This document shows, piece after piece, positions 33,521-44,590 of a stretch of 64,000 bases of DNA. The stretch covers positions 62,001 through 126,000 of the forward strand of contig JAWVFT010000119.1 in the NCBI GenBank assembly GCA_033855775.1, in the 5' to 3' direction. This DNA is from DASVTR01 sp033855775. Its GTDB lineage: Bacteria > Acidobacteriota > Blastocatellia > Pyrinomonadales > Pyrinomonadaceae. Each line of letters opens with the position of its first letter. The stretch's first letter is position 1. Position numbers and translations under genes: made by a program. The notes below the pieces were generated by a model. It was not told where the DNA came from, did not search any database, and saw only the letters and a list, made by a program, of their open reading frames with translations.

Positions 33521-34537
33521 ATGGCAGACAAACCCAAAGAGCCGGAAGAGTCTCAAGCGGCGGACGCGGACGCTCCGAAATCAACGCGCCCTCATCTGCC
33601 GCGCGTTGACGATAAGAGTCCGAGTCCCGGTTTTGAAAGCACGGATGCAGGCAGTCTGCCTGCGCCCGAACATGCGGCTTCGACACCGGCAGAGCAAGCG
33701 GCGTTGACCGGCAAGGCTCCTTCGGGTAGTTCGGCGAGCGACACGACCGTGCAGTCTGACGCGGAGAAGGCCGCGAAAATAGCCGAGGCGCGGGCCAAGA
33801 CGGCTGCCGCGAAGCAAGCCGCGGGCGACAAGATTCCAACTCCGACCGGCGCGGCCGCCGCCGCTCCGGGCGCGCCCAAGGCTCCCGTCAAGAAGAAGGA
33901 AGAAGGGCCGAAGCCGACAGACGCCGCGAGCCACGCGCTGGTCAAAAAAATCGCTGCTCAACTAAGCGGCGCAGTCGTCGAAGCCTCCGAGTTTCTGGGT
34001 CAACTGACGATTCGCATTGAGGCCGCGCGCATCCTCGAAGTCTGCGACTTTCTCAAACGCGACGGAAGCGCTCCTTTTAACTTTCTGTCCGACCTGACGT
34101 GCGTGCATCTGCCGGACCGCGCCGAAGCTCCCTTTGATATTGTCTATAATCTGTATTCGATTGCGGCCAACGAGCGCGTTCGTTTGAAAGCTGCTGTGCT
34201 GGACAGCGTGCAGAGCGTCTGCGGCGTCTGGCCCACGGCCAACTGGATGGAGCGCGAAGTGTTCGACCTCTTCGGCGTGCAGTTTCAGAACCACCCGGAC
34301 TTGCGCCGCCTGCTGCTGCCGCCCGATTGGGAAGGCCACCCGCTCAGGAAAGATTACCCGCTGGAGTTTATCGAAAACCAGTGGACGGCCAGGCATCTGC
34401 CGGAGTTCACCAACGTCCATCAGGAGCAACTCGAACAACGCCGCGCCTACGGCCTTGAGCAACTCTCGGAGATTGACGAGCGAGTCGCCCGCGAGTATTT
34501 CCGGCAGGGCAAGGAAGTGATGGGGAAAGACAAGTGA
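33521..34537 (+). CDS. nuoC: NADH-quinone oxidoreductase subunit C with long N-terminal extension
   Basis: Peripheral-arm subunit of complex I. The NuoC domain occupies about 135-330: CVHLPDRAEAPFDIVYNLYS, VWPTANWMEREVFDLFGVQF, DLRRLLLPPDWEGHPLRKDY are hallmark segments. The first 130 residues are low-complexity Ala/Lys/Pro/Asp sequence not found in ordinary NuoC and probably disordered. It is not fused to NuoD. A later start could remove the extension, but the frame is continuous and no better start was seen. It heads the second nuo block, after its own promoter. Confidence 0.95.
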   Translation: MADKPKEPEESQAADADAPKSTRPHLPRVDDKSPSPGFESTDAGSLPAPEHAASTPAEQAALTGKAPSGSSASDTTVQSDAEKAAKIAEARAKTAAAKQAAGDKIPTPTGAAAAAPGAPKAPVKKKEEGPKPTDAASHALVKKIAAQLSGAVVEASEFLGQLTIRIEAARILEVCDFLKRDGSAPFNFLSDLTCVHLPDRAEAPFDIVYNLYSIAANERVRLKAAVLDSVQSVCGVWPTANWMEREVFDLFGVQFQNHPDLRRLLLPPDWEGHPLRKDYPLEFIENQWTARHLPEFTNVHQEQLEQRRAYGLEQLSEIDERVAREYFRQGKEVMGKDK

Positions 34538-34599
34538 GCGTTTACGCCGGTCGCCGTTTGAAGGTTGGCGGCTGATTCGCTGATTGCAGATTATTAAAG

Positions 34600-34839
34600 A
34601 TGACTCCCAAAGAATTGGCCGCGCATTACAACGCGAAAGTGTTCGAGACGCCCGAAGCCGCAGAGAGCGCGGGTTGGGTTTTGACAGAGACGATGAAGCC
34701 GCGCAACGTCTGGAATAAAGCGAGCGCGGCGCAGGCCATCATCGCCAAGCTGCTGGCCCTCAAAAGCGCGGGCGAGGCGGCGGAGATTGGCCTCGTCTTA
34801 GAGAATTTCGCTGTGACGGGATGTTATAAAAAAGGATGA
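34600..34839 (+). CDS. Small protein between nuoC and nuoD, unknown
   Basis: A 79-residue predicted soluble helical protein (MTPKELAAHYNAKVF, WNKASAAQAIIAKLLALKSAG). It has no cysteines apart from one near the end and no membrane segment. It is on the coding strand within the nuo operon, 62 bases after nuoC, with coding-like base use. A complex I accessory role is only suggested by position. Confidence 0.6.
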   Translation: MTPKELAAHYNAKVFETPEAAESAGWVLTETMKPRNVWNKASAAQAIIAKLLALKSAGEAAEIGLVLENFAVTGCYKKG

Positions 34840-34952
34840 AGGATGAGCGACGAGGGATGAATGCGTGTGACTGAGCGAGTGAGTGAGTGAATGAGCCAGA
34901 CGGTCGTTGACTCGCTCACTCACTCATTCTTCATCGCTGATGTCCTCATCGC
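34840..34952. repeat. Inverted array, GAGTGAGT family (before nuoD)
   Basis: Left part GAGCGAGTGAGTGAGTGAAT faces right part CTCGCTCACTCACTCATTC; flanking words GGATGAGCGACGAGGGATG and TTCATCGCTGATGTCCTCATC also pair loosely. The unit here tends to four bases rather than seven. It ends nine bases before the nuoD ATG. Confidence 0.7.
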
Positions 34953-34961
34953 TTAGCTGTT

Positions 34962-36095
34962 ATGCATCAGGTAGAAATTGCGACAACGAGAGAGACGCTG
35001 CTCGACAGCCCTGAGATGATTCTCAACATGGGGCCGCAGCATCCGAGCACGCATGGCGTGTTGCGCGTCATCCTGCGCCTCGACGGCGAGACGGTGATTG
35101 ACCTCGATTGCGACATCGGCTTTCTGCATCGCGGGATGGAGAAGATTGCGGAGAACCGGCAGTATCCGATGATTGCGCCGTACTGGGACAGGCTCGACTA
35201 CATCGCGGCAGTCTCAAACGGTCTGGTCTGGGTCGAGACGGTCGAGCAGATGATGGGCCTCGAAGTTCCCATTCGCGCACACTACCTCCGCACGATTTTG
35301 ACCGAGCTTAACCGCATCTCTTCGCACCTGCTCTGGTTTGCCACGCACGCCTTAGACATCGGCGCGGTGACGGTCTTGCTCTGGGCTTTGCGCGAGCGCG
35401 AAGAGATTTTGAAAATCTTCGAGCGGCAATTCGGCGCGCGCCTGACCTGCCACGCGTGGCGCATCGGCGGGATGCCGAACGACGCTTACGACGATTTTGA
35501 GACGGACGTGCGCCGCTTCATTGGCAACTTCCCGATGAGAGTTGACGAGTACGAGACGATGCTCTCGGAGAATCGTATCTGGCTAGGGCGCACGGTCGGC
35601 GTCGGCATTATCTCGGCTGAAGACGCCGTGGCGATAGGGCTGTCAGGCCCCGCGCTGCGCGGCTCCGGTGTCGCCTGGGACGTGCGCAAGTCAAGACCGT
35701 ATGCCGCCTACGCGGACTTGGATTTCGACGTTCCGCTCGGCGAAAACGGCGACACCTACGACCGTTACCTGGTCCGCATGGAAGAGATGAGACAGTCGCG
35801 TCGCATCGTGCAGCAGGCGATTGACAAACTGCCGGACGGGCCTGTGATGGCGAAGGTGCCGAAGATTATCAAGCCGCCCGCAGGCGATTATTATCATTCC
35901 ATCGAAGGGCCGAAGGGCGAGATTGGTTGCTACCTTGTCTCGGACGGCACGGCGATGCCGACGCGCGTCCGCGTTCGCCCGCCGTCGTTGATAAACTTGC
36001 AGGCGCTCCGGCAGATGTGCATCGGCCATCTGGTCGCGGACGTGGTGGCGATTATCGGAACGCTCGATATTGTGCTTGGGGAAATTGATCGTTAG
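34962..36095 (+). CDS. nuoD: NADH-quinone oxidoreductase subunit D
   Basis: The 377-residue quinone-site subunit of complex I, related to [NiFe]-hydrogenase large subunits without the metal cysteines. Signatures: MILNMGPQHPSTHGVLR (around residue 19), GFLHRGMEKIAE, HLLWFATHALDIGAV, RIGGMPNDAY and the C-terminal IIGTLDIVLGEIDR. No ribosome-binding site precedes the ATG. The next gene after its stop is an allA-like gene separated by a G-rich palindrome. Confidence 0.97.
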   Translation: MHQVEIATTRETLLDSPEMILNMGPQHPSTHGVLRVILRLDGETVIDLDCDIGFLHRGMEKIAENRQYPMIAPYWDRLDYIAAVSNGLVWVETVEQMMGLEVPIRAHYLRTILTELNRISSHLLWFATHALDIGAVTVLLWALREREEILKIFERQFGARLTCHAWRIGGMPNDAYDDFETDVRRFIGNFPMRVDEYETMLSENRIWLGRTVGVGIISAEDAVAIGLSGPALRGSGVAWDVRKSRPYAAYADLDFDVPLGENGDTYDRYLVRMEEMRQSRRIVQQAIDKLPDGPVMAKVPKIIKPPAGDYYHSIEGPKGEIGCYLVSDGTAMPTRVRVRPPSLINLQALRQMCIGHLVADVVAIIGTLDIVLGEIDR

Positions 36096-36202
36096 GGAAG
36101 CAGGGGTTAGGGGATAGGGGTTGGGGGTTAGGGAAGAAAGAAAGTGTTCGCTATCCCCAACACCTCTTCCCCAACCCCTAAACCCCCGACCCCCAACCCC
36201 CT
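36096..36202. repeat. G-rich heptad palindrome (nuoD/allA)
   Basis: The left arm is tandem GGGGTTA/GGGGATA/GGGGTTG/GGGGTTA and the right arm the complementary CCCCTAA/CCCCCGA/CCCCCAA, with a strict 7-base step. Middle sequence reads GGAAGAAAGAAAGTGTTCGC. It starts right at the nuoD stop. The plus strand left arm could also fold as a G-quadruplex (four G-runs). Confidence 0.85.
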
Positions 36203-36206
36203 CTTT

Positions 36207-36665
36207 ATGAATGTAGTTCGTTTGAAGGTCAGGCCGATGACGCGCGAGAGCTTCGCGCCGTTTGGGATTTTGATAGACAGTCGGGGCTCGGTTGACATTG
36301 ATTTGGGCGAGGGCAGGCCGAGCCTGACGGGCGCGACCAGCGAGCGACGACCGCTTCGCTTCGATTTCATGGCGCGGCACTTGCGGACGATGCAGGTCTT
36401 TTCGCCGCTCGCTTCGTCGCAGGCGATTATCGTGGTCGCGCCGCCGACCATCGGGCCTGCGCCGGAGGTGGACAAGATTGTCGCTTTCTACGCCGACGGG
36501 AAATTGCCTTACGCTTATCACAAGGGAACATGGCACACGCCGCCGTTCTCTTTAAATGAGTGGGCTTCGTTTCTGGTCGTTGACCGCAGCGGGACTCTGG
36601 ACGACGACTGGGAATTGGTTGACCTGCGGGTCGCGCATAATACTACTTTCGAGATTGAGCTATAA
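36207..36665 (+). CDS. Ureidoglycolate lyase family protein
   Basis: A 152-residue cupin of the AllA family: RPMTRESFAPFGILID, MQVFSPLASSQAIIVVAPP, and the YHKGTWHTPPFSL metal/substrate segment are typical. Classical AllA splits ureidoglycolate to glyoxylate and urea. The start at 36207 was used as the longer frame is repeat-encoded. It is embedded in the nuo operon between nuoD and nuoH, an unexpected place, with no other purine catabolism gene nearby. Function in vivo is therefore uncertain. Confidence 0.8.
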   Translation: MNVVRLKVRPMTRESFAPFGILIDSRGSVDIDLGEGRPSLTGATSERRPLRFDFMARHLRTMQVFSPLASSQAIIVVAPPTIGPAPEVDKIVAFYADGKLPYAYHKGTWHTPPFSLNEWASFLVVDRSGTLDDDWELVDLRVAHNTTFEIEL

Positions 36666-36678
36666 GCGATGGAGAGCG

Positions 36679-38019
36679 ATGCTCGCATACCTTGCTCCGA
36701 TTAGTTTCGTCAACGACCTCCTGCTGAAAGTCTTCAGTCAGGAGACGATTAACTATGTCGTCTGGCCGTTCATTCAAATCGGGGCGGTCGTGACGGCGGT
36801 GGCCGTCTGGGCTTTGTACGCGACTTATGCCGAGCGCAAGATTTCCGCCTTCATGCAGGCTCGCTTAGGCCCGATGCGCGTCGGCCCGTGGGGACTCTTG
36901 CAGCCGATTGCCGACGCCATCAAACTCTTAACCAAAGAAGACATCACGCCCGACAAGGCCGACAACTACATCTTCAAGTTTGCGCCGTTCATCTCCGTGG
37001 CCGCCGCCTTCATCGTCTTCGCCGTGATTCCATTTGCGCCCGACTGGGGCGTGATTACGGACGTGAACATCGGGTTGCTGTTCGTCCTGTCTGTGTCGAG
37101 CGTCGGCGTGCTGGCTCTGATTCTGGCGGGCTGGTCTTCCAACTCGAAATACTCTTTGATGGGCGCGCTGCGCTCTTCGGCGCAGATGGTTTCATACGAA
37201 GTTTCGATGGGCATGGCTCTCATCGGAGCTTTGATGTTCGCGCGCACCCTCTCTCTGTCGGGCATCGTCGGGGCGCAGGGCGCGGACTCAATCTGGTACG
37301 TGCTGTATCAACCGATGGGCTTTCTGGTCTTCGTCATCAGCGGGATTGCGGAGAACAACCGCGCGCCGTTCGACTTGCCGGAAGCGGAATCGGAATTGGT
37401 CGCGGGCTTTCACACGGAATATTCGGGGATGCGCTGGTCGCTCTTTTTCATGGCCGAGTACGCGGCGATGGTCGTCGTCTCGGCTGTTGCGACGAGCGTT
37501 TACCTTGGCGGCTGGTATCTGCCCTGGGTTCACGGCCTGACGGAAGCCAGAGGCTATCACGGCATCTACGTCGCCGTCAGCATCTTCATCTTCGTGACGA
37601 AGATGCTGCTCCTGCTCTATCTCTATTTCTGGCTGCGCTGGACGCTGCCGCGCTATCGCTACGACCAGTTGATGGACTTGGGTTGGAAGTGGCTGATTCC
37701 GGCGACGCTCGTCAATATCGTCCTGACGGCCATCGCCGTCTTCACTGTGCAGGCGCTCGACGGTTGGAACAACTTGAAGACGATTGACTCGACCACGCAG
37801 GGCTTGAACCTGACGTGGCAGGGCAAGGCCGTGATGATTGCCTTCGGCTTCGGCGGACTGTTGGTGACGGCGGCTGTGCTCTCGGCCATCAACTGGCGCT
37901 CGCGCGATTTCAACTTGAAGTCGCAGCGTCGCAATATTCAACTCGTCAATCTGCCGAAGGGACAATCAGCCGTCGCCACGACGAAGACCGTGGCTACGCC
38001 CGCGACGAGTGAAGGATGA
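36679..38019 (+). CDS. nuoH: NADH-quinone oxidoreductase subunit H
   Basis: The 446-residue membrane subunit that forms the quinone tunnel with NuoB and NuoD. About eight to nine helices are visible. Signatures: YAERKISAFMQARLGPMRVG (about 51-70), LLQPIADAIKLLTKED, IAENNRAPFDLPEAESELVA and GFHTEYSGMRW. The start at 36679 follows a GGAGAG site; a longer upstream frame is out of family and overlaps the allA-like gene. The last 40 residues form a soluble tail. Confidence 0.96.
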   Translation: MLAYLAPISFVNDLLLKVFSQETINYVVWPFIQIGAVVTAVAVWALYATYAERKISAFMQARLGPMRVGPWGLLQPIADAIKLLTKEDITPDKADNYIFKFAPFISVAAAFIVFAVIPFAPDWGVITDVNIGLLFVLSVSSVGVLALILAGWSSNSKYSLMGALRSSAQMVSYEVSMGMALIGALMFARTLSLSGIVGAQGADSIWYVLYQPMGFLVFVISGIAENNRAPFDLPEAESELVAGFHTEYSGMRWSLFFMAEYAAMVVVSAVATSVYLGGWYLPWVHGLTEARGYHGIYVAVSIFIFVTKMLLLLYLYFWLRWTLPRYRYDQLMDLGWKWLIPATLVNIVLTAIAVFTVQALDGWNNLKTIDSTTQGLNLTWQGKAVMIAFGFGGLLVTAAVLSAINWRSRDFNLKSQRRNIQLVNLPKGQSAVATTKTVATPATSEG

Positions 38020-38029
38020 TAAGCAAGCG

Positions 38030-38091
38030 TTTCAAGCTTTGAGTTTAACTGTTCAGGCGTCAGCCGCGAGCTTGAAATTTTAAGCCTGAAA
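38030..38091. repeat. Inverted array, CTTTCAAG family (nuoH/nuoI)
   Basis: GTTTCAAGCTTTGAGTTTAAC with TTCAGGCGTCAG on the left faces GCTTGAAATTTTAAGCCTGAAAG on the right. Its words match those of the elements at 4106, 28878 and 48832. A GGAG ribosome-binding site for nuoI lies beyond its right end. Confidence 0.65.
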
Positions 38092-38119
38092 GATGCGGCC
38101 TGAAGATGTTGGAGTTGTT

Positions 38120-38653
38120 ATGCCATTAGTTGATGTTCCACAGCCGACGTTTATGCAGAAGCTGAAGCGCTTCTTCTTCGTTGACCTCCTGAAAGGTATG
38201 GGCCTGACGTTGAAGTACAACCTCGGCGCGTTGACCGACAAGGATGCCGTCGGAGGCAAGGGCATTTACACGGAGCAGTATCCGAAGGTGCGGCCCGATG
38301 TCGCGCCGCGTTTCCACGGCGCTCCGCGTCTCAACATGGACCCGGAAACGCACGAGACGCTCTGCATCGCCTGCAACCTCTGCGCGCTGGCCTGTCCCGA
38401 AGATTGCATCGACGTGATTGCGATGGACATAGAGATTACGGTCGCCGGCAAGCCGCGCAAGAAGAAGGTGCTCGACGAGTTTATCTTCGACACTTCGCGC
38501 TGCATGTTCTGCGCGCTCTGCCAGGAGGCGTGCCCGACTTCATGCCTTGAACTGACGCAGGACTTTGAACTCGCCACCTACACGCGCGCGGGCTTTGTCT
38601 GGAATCGCGAACTGCTGGAACAAGGGCGCGAGACGATTAAATACGAACGGTGA
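38120..38653 (+). CDS. nuoI: NADH-quinone oxidoreductase subunit I
   Basis: Holds the two 4Fe-4S clusters N6a and N6b. In the 177-residue form starting at 38120 the ligands are Cys82/85/88/92 (CIACNLCALACP) and Cys128/131/134/138 (CMFCALCQEACP). The N-terminal amphipathic helix region (LLKGMGLTLKYNLG) is typical. ATG 38120 lies five bases after GGAG; an in-frame start at 38093 is possible. The stop TGA forms part of the next repeat element. Confidence 0.96.
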   Translation: MPLVDVPQPTFMQKLKRFFFVDLLKGMGLTLKYNLGALTDKDAVGGKGIYTEQYPKVRPDVAPRFHGAPRLNMDPETHETLCIACNLCALACPEDCIDVIAMDIEITVAGKPRKKKVLDEFIFDTSRCMFCALCQEACPTSCLELTQDFELATYTRAGFVWNRELLEQGRETIKYER

Positions 38654-38738
38654 TGAGTGATGAGCAATGAGTGACGAGTAGACACTAGCTCGTCGCTTAT
38701 CGCTCGCTGCTCATCGCTCATTATTCATCACTCATCAC
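38650..38738. repeat. Heptad palindrome, GTGATGA family (nuoI/nuoJ)
   Basis: GGTGATGAGTGATGAG begins on the nuoI stop codon and the complementary CATCACTCATCACTAT ends immediately before the nuoJ ATG. The interior has GTGACGAG and CTCGTCGC words. No ribosome-binding site for nuoJ remains. Confidence 0.85.
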
Positions 38739-38739
38739 T

Positions 38740-39393
38740 ATGATTCTATCAGGTTGGGAAGCGGTCTTCTTCTGGATATTCTCAATCGCGGCGCTGGTCG
38801 CGGGGCTGCTGATGATTATGGCGCGCAACGCCGTGCACAGCGCGCTCTTCCTGATTTCGTCGCTGGTTTCGGTGGCGGCGCTCTTTATCCTGCTCGGCGC
38901 GGAGTTTATCGCGGGCGTTCAAATACTCGTCTACGTCGGCGGCGTGATGGTCTTGTTTCTGTTCGTCATCATGCTCGTCAACGTCAGCGCGGAAGAGAAG
39001 GGGAGCGAGCGCATTTTCAACAGCACATCGCAGGTCGCATCGAGCGCGGTCTTTTCGTTCCTGCTGGTCTTCGGCCTCGTCTATGCCATCAATCAGGGCT
39101 ATACGGGACTGCGCGAGCGCGACAAGAGCGCGATGGAGGCAGCGACGCGCGAGCGCGAAGAGCAGCATGAAGAGATGGCGAACTCGGCGACCGGCACGTC
39201 GAAGATTACCAGAGAGACGGAGCGCGTCGGCGGCAGCTTGTACCGCTTCGCGTCCTTGCCCTTCGAGATTGCTAGCGTGCTCTTGCTCGTCGCCATCATC
39301 GGCTCCGTCATGCTCGCGCGCACCATCAAGCAAGAGGCCGCCGCCGACGATGTTGACCCGGAAAATTTAAAGACAGTGACGAGTGACGAGTGA
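38740..39393 (+). CDS. nuoJ: NADH-quinone oxidoreductase subunit J
   Basis: A 217-residue membrane subunit with five hydrophobic helices (GLLMIMARNAVHSALFLI, ILVYVGGVMVLFLFVIMLV, and a last one near 180-200: LLVAIIGSVMLA). An Arg/Glu-rich loop (about 125-165) separates helices four and five. The final residues TVTSDE come from ACAGTGACGAGTGACGAG, the left arm of the following repeat, so the native C-terminus and stop have probably been replaced by the element. Confidence 0.95.
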   Translation: MILSGWEAVFFWIFSIAALVAGLLMIMARNAVHSALFLISSLVSVAALFILLGAEFIAGVQILVYVGGVMVLFLFVIMLVNVSAEEKGSERIFNSTSQVASSAVFSFLLVFGLVYAINQGYTGLRERDKSAMEAATREREEQHEEMANSATGTSKITRETERVGGSLYRFASLPFEIASVLLLVAIIGSVMLARTIKQEAAADDVDPENLKTVTSDE

Positions 39394-39478
39394 CGAGTGA
39401 TGAGTTGAAGCAGCCTTCTGTTTGTCATTCGTCGCGCGCTTTTCCTGCTCGTCACTTGTCACTCGTCACTCGTCACTG
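39373..39478. repeat. Heptad palindrome overlapping nuoJ end (nuoJ/nuoK)
   Basis: ACAGTGACGAGTGACGAG starts inside the nuoJ frame and supplies its stop codon. The right arm ends CACTCGTCACTCGTCACTG, followed by AGGTTTTT, which gives nuoK a weak GAGG site. Same family and ends as 24711 and 30194. Confidence 0.85.
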
Positions 39479-39486
39479 AGGTTTTT

Positions 39487-39894
39487 ATGAGCAACTTAAT
39501 CATCCCCGCTCTGGCGTTGTTGCAGCAGGAGGCGACGGGCAGCCGTTCCGAGATTATTCTCAACGGCATCAAGCATCCTGACTTGTCGAAGTTTCTGGTC
39601 ATCGGCGCGCTGCTCTTTATCATCGGCGTGGCGGGCGTGCTGACGCGGCGCAACATCCTCATCATCTTCATGTCCATCGAGTTGATTATGAACGCGGCGA
39701 ACCTGAACTTCATCGCCTTCTCGCGCTACCTGCAAGACACAGGCAATCTCAACGCCGTCGCCGGTCAGGTGTTCACGGTCTTTATCATCGTCGTCGCCGC
39801 GGCAGAAGCCGCCATCGGCCTCGGCATCGTCATCGCGCTTTACCGGAACAAGGAAACAATCTGGGTTGACGAGATTGACATCTTAAAATGGTAA
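39487..39894 (+). CDS. nuoK: NADH-quinone oxidoreductase subunit K
   Basis: Membrane subunit with three helices (about 36-52, 58-76, 92-116) and the MSIELIMNAANLNFIAF signature with the proton-pathway Glu. Length 135 is about 30 longer than usual owing to an N-terminal lead (MSNLIIPALALLQQEATG). A GAGG site precedes the ATG by five bases. A repeat element begins at its stop. Confidence 0.95.
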   Translation: MSNLIIPALALLQQEATGSRSEIILNGIKHPDLSKFLVIGALLFIIGVAGVLTRRNILIIFMSIELIMNAANLNFIAFSRYLQDTGNLNAVAGQVFTVFIIVVAAAEAAIGLGIVIALYRNKETIWVDEIDILKW

Positions 39895-39964
39895 ACAGTA
39901 ATAGGTGATAGGCAGTAAGAAGAAAGCCTTCCTCCTACTGCCTATCACTTATCACCTATCACTT
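39895..39964. repeat. Heptad palindrome, GTGATAG family (nuoK/nuoL)
   Basis: ACAGTAATAGGTGATAGGCA faces CTGCCTATCACTTATCACCT, with short GTAAGAAGAAAGCCTTCC loop. It fills the entire gap: it begins on the nuoK stop and ends on the nuoL start codon. The element at 60939 has the same words. Confidence 0.85.
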
Positions 39965-42691
<2,727 letters not shown>

Positions 42692-42693
42692 TC

Positions 42694-42770
42694 AATCGTC
42701 GGCCGTCAATCGTTCGGGTTTTGAACGACGGCTGATTGCTGACTCTTGATTGCTGATTTGCTGACTACTG
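42694..42770. repeat. Degenerate inverted array, GATTGCTGA family (nuoL/nuoM)
   Basis: TCAATCGTCGGCCGTCAATC on the left faces GAACGACGGCTGATTGCTGA and further TTGATTGCTGA repeats on the right. Pairing is imperfect. It starts right after the nuoL stop and ends seven bases before nuoM. Confidence 0.65.
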
Positions 42771-42776
42771 GCATAT

Positions 42777-44489
42777 ATGAAAATCCCATATCTTCTCTCC
42801 ATCATCACTTGGCTACCCGCTCTGGGCGCGGTAATTATTCTCGCGCTCTTCAAGAAGGAGCAGGGCCAACGCATCAAGCGATTTACGACCGCCTGGTTCG
42901 GCCTGACGTTTATCGTCTCCTTGTTTCTGATGAGCTATGACCGGGTTAAAGGCGGGATGCAGTTTCTCGAAGACCGCGAGTGGATTCCGGTCATCGGGGC
43001 GCGCTATCAGATGGGCGTTGACGGCGTGGCTGTGCTGTTGATTGTGTTGACGACGCTGCTCGGCGTCATCGCTGCGCTTTCATCATGGAAGTACATCCAG
43101 AAGCGCGAGAAGGAATACTACGTGCTGCTCCTGCTCTTGCAGGCGGCGGTGGTCGGCGTCTTCGCTTCGATGGACTTGTTTCTCTTCTATCTCTTCTTCG
43201 AAGTCTCGCTCGTGCCGATGTATTTTTTGATTGGCATCTGGGGCGGCGAGCGCAGGCTCTACGCGGCGATTAAGTTTTTTCTCTACACGCTGGTCGGCTC
43301 GGTCGTGATGCTGCTCGGCGTCTTGAAGATGTACTTCCTGACGCAGGACACGGCCCTCGTCTCGCAAATCAGCCCCGCGACGCTCGACTTGATTGCAGGC
43401 CCCGCCGGAGCCCTGGGGACGGGCGCGCGAGAGATGCTGACCAACACGCTCGCGGCGGCGGCGGCCAACCAGACCGGCACGTTCAATATCATGTACCTGC
43501 AAGCCGTCGGCTCCGTGATGGAGATGGGAACGATGCAGGTCTTGCTCTTCTTCGCCTTCGCCATCGGCTTTGCGATTAAGGTGCCGATGTTTCCGTTTCA
43601 CACGTGGCTGCCGGACGCGCACGTCGAAGCCCCGACCGCGGGCTCCGTCATTCTCGCGGGCATCCTGTTGAAGCTCGGCACCTACGGCTTCTTCCGCTTT
43701 AACCTGCCGATGTTTCCCAAAGCCTCTTTTGACGAAAGCTACTGGGGCAGCTTCGGCGTGCGGAGCGTGATGATTCTGCTGGCCATCGTCGGCATCATCT
43801 ACGGCGCGCTGGCGGCGATGTACTTCGTCGTCAAAAAGGACGGCGACGTGAAAAAGCTGGTCGCTTATTCCTCCGTCTCTTCGATGGGCATCGTCATGCT
43901 CGGACTCTTTTCGTTGAACCCGAACGGCATCAACGGCGCGGCCCTGCACATGATTAACCACGGCATCTACTCGGCGGCGCTCTTCCTGCTGGTCGGCATC
44001 ATTTACGAGCGACGGCACACTAGAAACGTCGCGGAGTTCGGCGGCCTCTCGCACGTCATGCCCGGCTATGCGACCGTCTTTCTGGCGATGACGATGACGG
44101 CCATCGGCTTGCCGCTGCTCTGCGTTTTCATCTCGGAGTTTCTGTCCATGCGCGGCGCGTTCGAGGCCAATCCGTGGTGGGCCGGTTGGGCTGCGCTCGG
44201 CATCATCCTGAACGCGGGCTACATGCTCTGGCTCTACCAGCGCATGTTCTTCGGCAACGTTGACAACCCGAAGAACAAGACGCTCTCCGACATGAGCGGG
44301 CGCGAGTGGGCGTACATGACGCCGCTGCTCATCCTCGCGCTGTGGATTGGCGTCTATCCGAAATACTTTATCGACTATATACAGAAACCCGTCAACGCGG
44401 TCGTCCGGCAAGTGCGCCCCGATTATCCGATTCCGGCTCCGCCCGGAACACCGCAGACGCCGAACGCGCCCGCGAGAGCGGCCAGGTAA
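42777..44489 (+). CDS. nuoM: NADH-quinone oxidoreductase subunit M
   Basis: Antiporter-like proton-pumping subunit, 570 residues, about fourteen helices. Signatures: the Glu-containing FLFYLFFEVSLVPMYFLIGIW, MFPFHTWLPDAHVEAPTAGS (the conserved Lys/His helix region), VAYSSVSSMGIVMLGLF and LHMINHGIYSAALFLLVG. The short Pro-rich tail is unremarkable. The stop is followed by a weakly palindromic gap before nuoN. Confidence 0.97.
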   Translation: MKIPYLLSIITWLPALGAVIILALFKKEQGQRIKRFTTAWFGLTFIVSLFLMSYDRVKGGMQFLEDREWIPVIGARYQMGVDGVAVLLIVLTTLLGVIAALSSWKYIQKREKEYYVLLLLLQAAVVGVFASMDLFLFYLFFEVSLVPMYFLIGIWGGERRLYAAIKFFLYTLVGSVVMLLGVLKMYFLTQDTALVSQISPATLDLIAGPAGALGTGAREMLTNTLAAAAANQTGTFNIMYLQAVGSVMEMGTMQVLLFFAFAIGFAIKVPMFPFHTWLPDAHVEAPTAGSVILAGILLKLGTYGFFRFNLPMFPKASFDESYWGSFGVRSVMILLAIVGIIYGALAAMYFVVKKDGDVKKLVAYSSVSSMGIVMLGLFSLNPNGINGAALHMINHGIYSAALFLLVGIIYERRHTRNVAEFGGLSHVMPGYATVFLAMTMTAIGLPLLCVFISEFLSMRGAFEANPWWAGWAALGIILNAGYMLWLYQRMFFGNVDNPKNKTLSDMSGREWAYMTPLLILALWIGVYPKYFIDYIQKPVNAVVRQVRPDYPIPAPPGTPQTPNAPARAAR

Positions 44490-44512
44490 GAGAGCGAGGA
44501 TGAAAGCCGGGC

Positions 44513-44546
44513 GATGAAGCGATTGAACGAAAGCTTTCACTTCATC
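44513..44546. repeat. Short palindrome in nuoM/nuoN gap
   Basis: GATGAAG and CTTCATC flank a central GAAAGCTTTC dyad. It is weaker and shorter than the other junction elements but lies in the equivalent position. Confidence 0.5.
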
Positions 44547-44590
44547 ATTCGACGTTTGGCGCTCGGCGTTCACTCCGCATCGTTTCAATT

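Noticed and set aside
33592..33961. Minus-strand frames within the nuoC N-terminal region
   Set aside because: Low-complexity shadows; the plus-strand frame is continuous with the NuoC domain.
36144..36206. Longer start for the AllA-like gene
   Set aside because: The added residues (Pro/Thr/Asn-rich) are a translation of the CCCCTAA-type repeat arm.
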